Below are positions 1-5,310 of a DNA stretch of 5,348 bases, in pieces. The position numbers were made by a program, and so were the translations under genes. The stretch spans positions 1 to 5,348 of the forward strand of contig JACZIY010000704.1 in the NCBI GenBank assembly GCA_014860845.1, written 5' to 3'. The stretch's first letter is position 1, and each line of letters begins with the position of its first letter. The stretch is from Anaerolineaceae bacterium. GTDB taxonomy: Bacteria > Chloroflexota > Anaerolineae > Anaerolineales > Anaerolineaceae. Below the pieces are notes generated by a model that was not told the origin of the DNA, did not search any database, and worked only from the letters and a program-made list of their open reading frames with translations.

Positions 1-33
1 TCTATATTCTATGATGTAGGTGTAACAGAATTC

Positions 34-62
34 GTTATATGTGTGTGACAATGGTGTGACAA
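34..62 (-). promoter_or_regulatory. Candidate sigma70-type promoter reading left out of the window
   Basis: On the minus strand a -35 box TTGTCA (57-62, 5 of 6 to TTGACA) is followed by exactly 17 bases and then a -10 box TATAAC (34-39, 5 of 6 to TATAAT). The predicted transcription start is near base 27. It lies just past the stop codon of the response regulator gene, so it would drive a gene beyond the left edge, separately from or in addition to readthrough from the two-component operon. No hairpin terminator is visible between the regulator stop and this promoter. Both boxes and the spacer are seen in the sequence; activity is inferred. Confidence 0.45.
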
Positions 63-64
63 TG
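43..64. repeat. Perfect tandem 11-bp direct repeat, candidate OmpR/PhoB-family operator
   Basis: The unit GTGTGACAATG occurs twice without a gap (43-53 and 54-64). A degenerate third copy, GTGTAACAG, lies at 20-28, which is 23 bases from the first. On the minus strand the core reads TTGTCAC-ACCA-TTGTCAC, two 7-mers on an 11-base period. The E. coli pho box of phoA has the same layout (CTGTCATAAAGTTGTCAC), and OmpR/PhoB-family regulators generally bind such repeats as head-to-tail dimers. The repeat covers the -35 box of the promoter at 34-62 and ends 5 bases before its -10 box. Because a regulator of this family is encoded right beside it, it is the natural candidate to bind here. The repeat itself is certain; the binding role is inference. 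Confidence 0.75.
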
Positions 65-78
65 TGAAATTTTGCACA
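63..78. promoter_or_regulatory. CRP/FNR-like palindrome beside the left-edge promoter
   Basis: The sequence TGTGA-AATTTT-GCACA matches the CRP consensus TGTGA-N6-TCACA at 9 of 10 defined positions. It sits directly upstream of the -35 box at 57-62 (minus strand). Its centre is about 43.5 bases before the predicted start, close to the -41.5 used by class II CRP/FNR activators. A site this short can arise by chance in AT-rich DNA, and no CRP-family gene is in the window. Confidence 0.25.
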
Positions 79-83
79 AACAA

Positions 84-770
84 TTAATCATTTGCGACAA
101 TAGATTTCAATTCATATCCCAATCCAGGAACATTATTGATGATGATCTGATTTGGAAATTGTTTCTCAATTTTTATACGTAAACGATGAATAAGTTGTCT
201 GACCATATCCATATCCCCCCCATTTGGTCCCCAAACCTGATCTATAATGATTTCTGGGGTCACTATTTGACCAACGTTAATCATGAGACAATCCATCATC
301 CGTAATTCTAAACCAGATAATTGGATAGGTGGATTATTACCGATCTTTAACTCATGGCGATTAAGAAATAATGAAATATTACCCCATTCTCTGACGGTGG
401 CAGGATTTTTCTTTTTTGTTCTGCGCATTACAGCCTTCACGCGAGCAATTAATTGGCGAGGGCTAAACGGTTTTGTTATATAATCATCTGCTCCTAAGTG
501 AAATCCACCTAAAATATCTTCTTCATCACTGCGAACAGTCAATAAAATGATCGGGATATCAGATTGTTCACGAATTCGCTTACAAACTTTGAACCCATCC
601 TCTTTAGGTAAATTGACATCCAGAATAATCAAATCAGGGTTATCATCTTGCCAACGCTGGTAAGCTGCTTCTCCATCTTCTGCCAGAATTACCTCAAATC
701 CTTCGCGCTTAAAGGTGAATGCAATCACATCCGCAAGTGTTCGATCATCATCGACGATTAATGCTTTCAT
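84..770 (-). CDS. OmpR/PhoB-family DNA-binding response regulator
   Basis: This 228-residue cytoplasmic transcription factor is the output half of a two-component system. An N-terminal receiver domain (about 1-118) has the acidic pocket at Asp7-Asp9, the phospho-acceptor Asp51 in LIILDVNLP, the switch Thr78, and Lys100 in TKPF. A short linker leads to an OmpR/PhoB winged-helix domain (about 125-225). Its recognition helix lies around 187-203 (MDMVRQLIHRLRIKIE), and the C-terminal wing carries the family signature VPGLGYEL (214-221). Length and motifs are normal for the family and nothing is missing. The ATG overlaps the TGA of the upstream kinase gene in ATGA, and a Shine-Dalgarno-like AGGTGA lies 3 bases before it inside the kinase coding end, so the two are probably translationally coupled. 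The target genes are not shown. The 11-bp repeat just downstream (43-64) fits this DNA-binding family. A PhoB/PhoP identity is possible but cannot be settled from sequence alone. Confidence 0.96.
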   Translation of the reverse strand: MKALIVDDDRTLADVIAFTFKREGFEVILAEDGEAAYQRWQDDNPDLIILDVNLPKEDGFKVCKRIREQSDIPIILLTVRSDEEDILGGFHLGADDYITKPFSPRQLIARVKAVMRRTKKKNPATVREWGNISLFLNRHELKIGNNPPIQLSGLELRMMDCLMINVGQIVTPEIIIDQVWGPNGGDMDMVRQLIHRLRIKIEKQFPNQIIINNVPGLGYELKSIVAND

Positions 771-2857
771 GTTTCACCTGTAATTGGAATCGAAAACCAG
801 AATTCTGAGCCCCCACCCTTACGATCTCGAACACCTACCTGTCCACCATGAGCTCTAATGATCGTCTGAGATACAGATAATCCCAAACCTGATCCCTTTT
901 GCATTCTGCCATAATCATCTTTATTTAAAACAAATCCAGAGAAGATTTTATTTCGATAAGGTTCTGGAACACCTTTTCCTCGGTCTCCAACACTAATTTC
1001 AATGAAACCATTCTTCATAACTGCCTTTAATTCGATTTCATCATCGCTGGGGCCATACTTACTTGCGTTTGAAATCATATTTAATAAGACTTGATTGATT
1101 CGTCTTCCGTCAATTATCACCAATGGCAAATCTGGTGGAATATTGATTATTAATCGTTGACCGTATTTTTTTAATAAAGGATCCATTGTTTCACAAGCTG
1201 TTTTTATAACATGCGTCAAATTACTTGGGTGCGGGTTGACATGAAAACGACCTGTTTCAATACTTGAACCTTCCAGAAGATTATCAATCAGATTCTCTAA
1301 ATTCAGAGTACTGAGATGAATAGAATTAAGTAATTCCTGTGTTTCGGAAGGTGTCAAATCACCAATCTCTTCCATTAATATTTCAATTGAAGCAGACAGA
1401 GCCGTGAGTGGAGTGCGAAATTCATGGGTAATATTTCCCAGGAATGAACCTAATAAATGACTTAATGCTTCTTCTTCATTGACATCACGCAGTACCAATA
1501 CGGTTTGATAATTACCTGAGCCATTTACAGGCAATTGAGCATGAGTGATAGAGAGAATTCGATCCTCATTTTTGTTAATAATAAATTTTGAGCGTAATTT
1601 CTCCCCTTCTGGTGGAAGCAGTTCTAAGAAGGAATTGGATTGGTCAGAAGCAATGAGTATTGAATTTATGGACTTTCCAAGAGCCTCTTCTTCTTTCAAG
1701 TTCATGATACGTTCAGCTCCAGGACTGAAGTAATCGATACCGTCTTTATCCAGAATTATAATGCCTTCCACAATCGATTCAAGCAGCAGATCACTCCATT
1801 GTTTTTCTTTTTGTAAAGATGATAATGCGCTTTCTATTCTTTTTCGAGAGTTCTCTAAAACCTGAGAAAGTTCTACGACTTCATGTAATTTTGTTTTAAT
1901 TTTAATTGGTTCAGAGAGATCTAAATGTTCATATTGATTGGTAGCTTTTACCAATTGAGATAATGGACGTTGAATTAATTGCGCCAGGAATGCCCCAACT
2001 AAAACAGAAATTAATACCACGAAGAGTATCACAATCGTCAAAAACAATTCCTGTTGGCGTTGATCTTGTTGAATACTTGTTATGTCTAACGCAACCTCGA
2101 CATCCAGACCTTTACTATTGAGATGAAAATAAGAAACATAATACACATGTCCACCCATCACATAAGATTCTTGAAATTCGACATCCGAAAATCTGGAAGG
2201 CAAAGCATGCAAATTGGTTTTCTCTGAATATAGACTGCCAAAACTGGTTGCGATTACTTCCTCTTTATAAATGATTGAATGGTAAAGTTCGCAGGTAGTA
2301 CACATCTCCATTAATAATTGATCATCAAGTTGTATGCCCAGGATAACTGTGGGGGATTCTGTGTTTCCGTCCAGTATTTTACGTCCCCTAAGCAACCATA
2401 CCTGTCTGGCACCATTTTGAATAGATGTTGTATAAATTGGGTTTGCTTCAAGATTACAGTTATTAATGGGAATAATTTCTCCGGAAAAGGAGATAATTTT
2501 TCCAGTGTTATCACAGACCAAAATAGTATTAATCTTGGGTATACCTTTGTGAATTCCAACTAAGTGTTCCTGTAAAAGTTCAGGATTATCTAATTCTTCA
2601 TTTGCTTCAAATGCGAGATGGGATGAGGTTAAACCCACTAAATCCGTTAGTTGATTTTCCTGAGCTTTGTAAAAAGAACTGACCATGGATAAACTCTGTT
2701 GACGTTTCGCAATCTCCAGGTATCTGTAATTTGTCCATAATGCTGTTAAACCTACCACTGTGACACTTAAAATCGTTAGTAAAGCAATACTGGCGATAAT
2801 TTGCGTTCGCAGAGAATAAGTATTAAATCTTATCTGAAGATTACGTCCAAACAGCAC
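767..2857 (-). CDS. Membrane sensor histidine kinase (extracytoplasmic sensor, HAMP, PAS, HisKA, HATPase)
   Basis: This 696-residue protein is the input half of the two-component pair with the regulator that follows it. Domains in order: transmembrane segment 1 (about 18-40); an extracytoplasmic sensor of about 230 residues (42-270), probably Cache-like; transmembrane segment 2 (about 271-295); HAMP (about 291-345, with RPLSQL); PAS (about 353-462); HisKA with the phospho-acceptor His478 in HEFRTPL; and an HATPase_c domain with N box Asn593/Asn597, G1 box DRGKGV (625-630), F box near Phe639 and G2 box GSGLGL (655-660). All catalytic boxes are intact. The order resembles Gram-positive PhoR/ResE-type kinases, but the ligand is unknown. 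Four of its five cysteines are in the sensor (115, 134, 186, 189), including a CxxC. The start is GTG, chosen because a strong AGGAG lies 6 bases upstream. The kinase gene comes first in the operon and overlaps the regulator gene by 4 bases. Confidence 0.96.
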   Translation of the reverse strand: MLFGRNLQIRFNTYSLRTQIIASIALLTILSVTVVGLTALWTNYRYLEIAKRQQSLSMVSSFYKAQENQLTDLVGLTSSHLAFEANEELDNPELLQEHLVGIHKGIPKINTILVCDNTGKIISFSGEIIPINNCNLEANPIYTTSIQNGARQVWLLRGRKILDGNTESPTVILGIQLDDQLLMEMCTTCELYHSIIYKEEVIATSFGSLYSEKTNLHALPSRFSDVEFQESYVMGGHVYYVSYFHLNSKGLDVEVALDITSIQQDQRQQELFLTIVILFVVLISVLVGAFLAQLIQRPLSQLVKATNQYEHLDLSEPIKIKTKLHEVVELSQVLENSRKRIESALSSLQKEKQWSDLLLESIVEGIIILDKDGIDYFSPGAERIMNLKEEEALGKSINSILIASDQSNSFLELLPPEGEKLRSKFIINKNEDRILSITHAQLPVNGSGNYQTVLVLRDVNEEEALSHLLGSFLGNITHEFRTPLTALSASIEILMEEIGDLTPSETQELLNSIHLSTLNLENLIDNLLEGSSIETGRFHVNPHPSNLTHVIKTACETMDPLLKKYGQRLIINIPPDLPLVIIDGRRINQVLLNMISNASKYGPSDDEIELKAVMKNGFIEISVGDRGKGVPEPYRNKIFSGFVLNKDDYGRMQKGSGLGLSVSQTIIRAHGGQVGVRDRKGGGSEFWFSIPITGET

Positions 2858-2863
2858 AAAAAG

Positions 2864-2868
2864 CTCCT
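2864..2868 (-). promoter_or_regulatory. Ribosome binding site supporting the GTG start of the kinase
   Basis: On the minus strand AGGAG is followed by 6 bases (CTTTTT) and the GTG start codon at 2855-2857. This near-consensus site with ideal spacing fixes the non-ATG start of the histidine kinase. Confidence 0.8.
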
Positions 2869-3024
2869 GAAATTCAAGCGATGATTAAAAACGATTTGAT
2901 AAAGGTGAGGAAGATAACTGATTAATTTTACATTAACTTTCTTAATCCGAGTTGATGGATGAATATCAAATATTTATTAGAAGATATAACAAGTAGATAA
3001 GAATTGATTAAACAATATTAAGAT
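2869..3024. other. AT-rich divergent intergenic stretch, no clear promoter seen
   Basis: This is the kinase-side half of the 374-base gap between the kinase and helicase genes. By hand count, 2941-3000 is only 15 of 60 G+C. The kinase promoter should lie here on the minus strand, but I found no -35/-10 pair with good matches and a 16-18 base spacer. The best single -10-like hexamer is TAAAAT on the minus strand, around 2925-2930, with no matching -35. I see no hairpin, small ORF with a ribosome binding site, or copy of the 11-bp repeat found at 43-64. Confidence 0.5.
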
Positions 3025-3063
3025 TTGACAAGAAAACCCTTTATATCAATTGTGTGGTAAGAT
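3025..3063 (+). promoter_or_regulatory. Weak candidate promoter for the helicase leader
   Basis: A perfect -35-like TTGACA lies at 3025-3030, but at 17 bases spacing the -10 position reads AATTGT (3 of 6). An extended -10-like TGGTAAGAT lies at 3055-3063 (TAAGAT, 4 of 6), too far from that -35 and without its own. Either would start transcription about 30-45 bases before the terminator at 3101. A start in this area is needed to explain the terminator and the leader, but the exact site is uncertain. Confidence 0.22.
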
Positions 3064-3100
3064 TGGTTGTTTCAGTTGATTAATTTGAGTTTTCAACGGG

Positions 3101-3126
3101 CCAGGGTGATCCCTGGTTTTATTTTG
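3101..3126 (+). terminator. Intrinsic terminator inside the helicase 5' leader
   Basis: A perfect 6-bp GC-rich stem CCAGGG/CCCTGG (3101-3106 and 3111-3116) with a TGAT loop is followed directly by TTTTATTTTG (3117-3126). The minus strand has no T tract after the hairpin, so it works in the plus direction only. No plus-strand gene lies upstream anywhere in the window. It therefore cannot be the end of a visible gene. It should either attenuate the helicase transcript or end a short RNA started in the intergenic region. Confidence 0.75.
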
Positions 3127-3133
3127 TAAAAAA

Positions 3134-3214
3134 CCGCTCTTGATAAATCATTGGTGTAACCGAGTATCGGAGCTAGAGAGCGGGCGCAAGAAATAATTGC
3201 GTAATTAGCGATAC
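3134..3214 (+). ncRNA. Candidate structured cis-regulatory leader of the DEAD-box helicase
   Basis: This GC-rich stretch (23 of 40 G+C at 3151-3190) lies in AT-rich surroundings between the terminator and the helicase start. It has no ORF. Three pairings can coexist. P1 is a perfect 7-bp stem CCGCTCT/AGAGCGG (3134-3140 with 3177-3183). A hairpin CGCAA/TTGCG (3185-3189 with 3197-3201) has loop GAAATAA. A 6-bp pairing GTATCG/CGATAC (3164-3169 with 3209-3214) joins the P1 loop to bases just before the ribosome binding site, which makes an H-type pseudoknot. A local alternative for the P1 loop is CCGA/TCGG (3160-3163 with 3167-3170). Bacterial DEAD-box helicase genes are known for long regulated 5' leaders, often tied to cold shock or autoregulation. 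I do not recognise this as a named RNA family. The structure is drawn by eye, without energy or covariation support. Confidence 0.4.
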
Positions 3215-3218
3215 CATT

Positions 3219-3224
3219 GAAGGA
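3219..3224 (+). promoter_or_regulatory. Ribosome binding site that sets the helicase start at TTG 3232
   Basis: GAAGGA is followed by 7 bases (TTTTATC) and TTG at 3232-3234. It would fall inside the coding sequence if translation began at the upstream in-frame TTG at 3217, so it points to 3232 as the true start. It begins 5 bases after the proposed pseudoknot strand at 3209-3214, so that fold could control access to it. Confidence 0.7.
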
Positions 3225-3231
3225 TTTTATC

Positions 3232-4446
3232 TTGAGTTTTAAAACTTTTTCGTTTCACCCGCAAATTAATGCGGGGATTTCTGCGGCTGGTTATGACACG
3301 CCAACCCCCATTCAATCACAAACCATTCCAGCTATTCTAAGTGGAAAGGATATCTTCGGACTGGCACAGACCGGTACTGGTAAGACTGCCGCATTCGTTT
3401 TACCCATTTTGGATCAATTAATGAAAGGTCCAAGAGGAAAAATACGTGCTTTGATTCTTTCACCAACTCGAGAACTTGCTGAGCAAACTCATCAAGCAAT
3501 CAAGGAGCTTGGCAGACAGACCGGGTTAAAAAGTATGACCATATACGGTGGCGTCAGTGCGACTTCCCAGATCAGAGCTTTACGTGCTGGAGTGGAGATT
3601 GTAGTGGCGTGCCCCGGTCGATTGTTAGACCTCAAACAGCAACGTGTTATTAACATGAATAATATCGAATTTCTTGTTCTGGATGAAGCTGATCAAATGT
3701 TTGATATGGGATTTTTACCATCCATACGCAAGATCATTTCTTTTATACCAACCGATCGACAGACTTTATTATTCTCAGCTACTATGCCATCTGAAATTCG
3801 AAAATTGGCAACAGAAATGCTTAACAATCCTGTAACTTTCGAAATTAGCATCACCAAACCAATCGAAACAATCAGCCATGCGATTTATTCGATCGATCAA
3901 TCACAAAAATTGGATATGTTACTACATCTTTTGACCGAAAGTGATAATGGCAAAGTCCTGGTTTTTACACGCACAAAACACCGCGCAAAAAAACTCGCTA
4001 TTCAATTATCACAAGCTGGTTATAAATCTACTTCATTACAGGGCAACTTATCACAGGCAAAACGCGATGCAGCGATGAATGCTTTTAGAAAAGGATTTGT
4101 AAAGATCCTGGTTGCAACCGATATTGCCGCCCGAGGAATCGATGTTTCTCAAGTATCCCATGTGATCAATTTTGATATACCTGATACAGTAGATGCTTAT
4201 ACCCACCGCACCGGTCGCACTGGTCGAATGGAAAATCTGGGGACAGCACTGACATTGGTAACAAGAGAAGATTTACAGATGGTTCGCTCCATTGAAAGAG
4301 TGCTTGGAGAACGACTTGAACGGCGTGACACCAGTATTTTCAATCTGTCACGGAATTCTGAAAGTCAGAAAACTTTCAATCGAGAAGATCGACCAACAGC
4401 ACGGAAAAATCAAAATCGCCGAAATGCCTATGCTGGTGGATATTAA
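3232..4446 (+). CDS. RhlE-like DEAD-box ATP-dependent RNA helicase
   Basis: This 404-residue cytoplasmic enzyme uses ATP to unwind short RNA duplexes and remodel RNA-protein complexes, typically in ribosome assembly, RNA decay or cold adaptation. All core motifs are intact (numbering from TTG 3232): Q motif with GYDTPTPIQ (Gln28), motif I AQTGTGKT (45-52, Lys51), Ia PTRELA (78-83), GG (106-107), Ib CPGR (127-130, Cys in place of the usual Thr), II DEAD (151-154), III SAT (182-184), IV LVFTRTK (243-249), V ARGIDV (300-305) and VI HRTGRTGR (325-332). A short basic, Asn/Arg-rich tail (about 370-404) may bind RNA without sequence preference. The N terminus MSFKTFSFHPQI aligns naturally with RhlE-type proteins. 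That, plus the GAAGGA site 7 bases upstream, favours TTG 3232 over the in-frame TTG at 3217. It is transcribed alone and divergently from the kinase operon, behind a leader with a terminator and stems. Specific RNA substrates cannot be inferred. Confidence 0.96.
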   Translation: MSFKTFSFHPQINAGISAAGYDTPTPIQSQTIPAILSGKDIFGLAQTGTGKTAAFVLPILDQLMKGPRGKIRALILSPTRELAEQTHQAIKELGRQTGLKSMTIYGGVSATSQIRALRAGVEIVVACPGRLLDLKQQRVINMNNIEFLVLDEADQMFDMGFLPSIRKIISFIPTDRQTLLFSATMPSEIRKLATEMLNNPVTFEISITKPIETISHAIYSIDQSQKLDMLLHLLTESDNGKVLVFTRTKHRAKKLAIQLSQAGYKSTSLQGNLSQAKRDAAMNAFRKGFVKILVATDIAARGIDVSQVSHVINFDIPDTVDAYTHRTGRTGRMENLGTALTLVTREDLQMVRSIERVLGERLERRDTSIFNLSRNSESQKTFNREDRPTARKNQNRRNAYAGGY

Positions 4447-4459
4447 ATAGAACAAAGAA

Positions 4460-4494
4460 AATGGTCAAGGTGGGTAACTTCCATCTTGACCATT
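4460..4494. terminator. Shared terminator hairpin between convergent genes
   Basis: A 14-bp stem (4460-4473 with 4481-4494) with a 7-base loop GTAACTT begins 13 bases after the helicase stop. Read on the plus strand it has one G-U pair and is followed by AAAAAATTCTATTT. Read on the minus strand that position is an A-C mismatch, but the stem is followed by TTTCTTTGTTC, a better U-rich tail, about 24 bases after the lipoprotein stop. It probably ends both transcripts. Confidence 0.75.
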
Positions 4495-4517
4495 AAAAAA
4501 TTCTATTTCGTACCTAA

Positions 4518-5153
4518 TCACACAGAAGTATACGTAAAAGTAGCATAACCGCCTGGTATGGCTAACCCTTGATTATTATATAGCTGGAAGACGAAGGTGT
4601 GATCTCCATACCATTCAGAACCAAAAGCCCAAAAATCAAATTCAACTTTATCACCTGGAAGGACCGAGGTATTAATGCTGGCTTCCAATTGAACAGTTAC
4701 TTCACCAGTGTAACTGACCAGTTTCACATTCGTGCCTGGCTCCCAAACTACAGTCCCTGTATTACGAAATCCTAGCGCAATACCAAATCTTTCATTTCCC
4801 ACATACTCACGTTTATTCTCCGGGTAAGTAACTACATATTCTAGTGATGCGGAATAAGCTGGCTGTTGTGTGGCGGTTTCGGAGGGAAGAATGGTTTCTC
4901 TTGGCGTTTCAGTTGCAGGAAGCGGGGAGGATGTAGGTGGAACCTGTGTCTCGGTTGGCATTGGCGTGTTGGTTGGTTTGAGCAGGGTATCCTGTGTATT
5001 TTGGGCATTAATTGTTTCTACCACCGCAGCAACAATGATGGACTGATCCAGTGTTGGAACTGGCATTGGGGCTTGGGTACATCCAACCAACAGACTAAAT
5101 GAAAAAACAACGAATAAAAATAGTTTTCTTTGAATAAATTGGGAAGATTTCAT
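4518..5153 (-). CDS. Lipoprotein with Thr/Pro-rich linker and NBR1-like Ig domain
   Basis: This 211-residue secreted, lipid-anchored protein has unknown function. The N terminus is a clear lipoprotein signal: positive residues (Lys2, Arg9, Lys10), a hydrophobic run LFLFVVFSFSLL and lipobox LVGC with the acceptor Cys25. A short segment (about 33-57) is followed by a low-complexity Thr/Pro/Glu linker (about 59-98, PTNTPMPTET type) that probably spans the cell envelope. The C-terminal part (about 105-211) resembles the NBR1-type Ig-like beta-sandwich, with FRNTGTVVWEPG around 129-140 and a last strand GGYATFTYTSV. Such domains usually mediate binding; I see no catalytic motif. The start at 5153 is preferred over an in-frame ATG at 5222. 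The longer form would bury the signal peptide after 23 residues, whereas 5153 has GGTGAG 4 bases upstream and a candidate promoter that begins transcription between the two. It appears to be a single-gene unit, convergent with the helicase. Confidence 0.88.
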   Translation of the reverse strand: MKSSQFIQRKLFLFVVFSFSLLVGCTQAPMPVPTLDQSIIVAAVVETINAQNTQDTLLKPTNTPMPTETQVPPTSSPLPATETPRETILPSETATQQPAYSASLEYVVTYPENKREYVGNERFGIALGFRNTGTVVWEPGTNVKLVSYTGEVTVQLEASINTSVLPGDKVEFDFWAFGSEWYGDHTFVFQLYNNQGLAIPGGYATFTYTSV

Positions 5154-5185
5154 GATGCTCACCGTTATTAATTTAGTAAGACCGA

Positions 5186-5194
5186 ATGATACCA
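5186..5194 (-). promoter_or_regulatory. Candidate extended -10 promoter of the lipoprotein gene
   Basis: The minus strand reads TGG-TATCAT: a TGn extension and a -10 box that matches TATAAT at 5 of 6 positions (5186-5191). No good -35 is seen at the usual distance, which is typical of extended -10 promoters. The start would be near 5179, about 25 bases before the ATG at 5153. This excludes the upstream ATG at 5222 from the transcript. Confidence 0.35.
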
Positions 5195-5269
5195 TAATTC
5201 CAAAAACATAATGATCAGGCAAAATCCATAATCGTATAAATAATCGATTTGGGAAAAATTCTGGATAGC

Positions 5270-5310
5270 TAATAATATTAAAACCAGATCATATTTTTTA
5301 GTGATCTGGT
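5270..5310 (-). terminator. Minus-strand intrinsic terminator at the right edge
   Basis: A perfect 9-bp stem ACCAGATCA/TGATCTGGT (5283-5291 with 5302-5310) encloses a 10-base loop. On the minus strand it is followed by TTTAATATTATT, a T-rich run interrupted by A; the plus strand has no T tract after it. It would end a minus-strand gene lying mostly beyond base 5348, and would separate that gene from the lipoprotein gene. Confidence 0.5.

Noticed and set aside
283..483. Plus-strand open frame of 66 codons inside the response regulator gene
   Set aside because: It is a shadow of the well-supported minus-strand regulator and has no recognisable domain.
1545..1733. Plus-strand open frame of 62 codons inside the kinase gene
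   Set aside because: It is antisense to the conserved PAS region of the kinase and shows no protein-like features.
2311..2563. Two open frames of about 80 codons on opposite strands inside the kinase sensor region
   Set aside because: Both are out of frame with the kinase, whose reading frame is continuous and domain-supported here.
2922..2945. TTAA motifs spaced 11 and then 9 bases apart, as possible further regulator binding sites upstream of the kinase
   Set aside because: The region is very AT-rich, the spacing is not constant and the motif differs from the 43-64 repeat, so chance is the simpler explanation.
3061..3100. A leader peptide before the terminator, as in amino-acid attenuators
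   Set aside because: There is no ATG; the only short frame from a TTG closes after six codons and has no ribosome binding site.
3134..3183. A 7-bp closing stem that resembles a tRNA acceptor stem
   Set aside because: Only 50 bases separate the ends, with no anticodon or T-arm and no GTTCRA box, so it is not a tRNA. It is treated as a leader stem.
4866..5102. Plus-strand open frame of 78 codons, rich in Cys, Trp and Gly
   Set aside because: It is antisense to the Thr/Pro-rich linker and signal peptide of the lipoprotein; its odd composition comes from reading ACN/CCN codons backwards.
5154..5222. A longer lipoprotein starting at ATG 5222
   Set aside because: It would place 23 residues before a complete lipoprotein signal peptide. 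The ATG at 5153 has its own ribosome binding site and lies just downstream of a candidate extended -10 promoter.
5228..5246. ATAATCG repeated at a 12-base interval
   Set aside because: Only 7 bases long in AT-rich DNA, with no nearby promoter in register.
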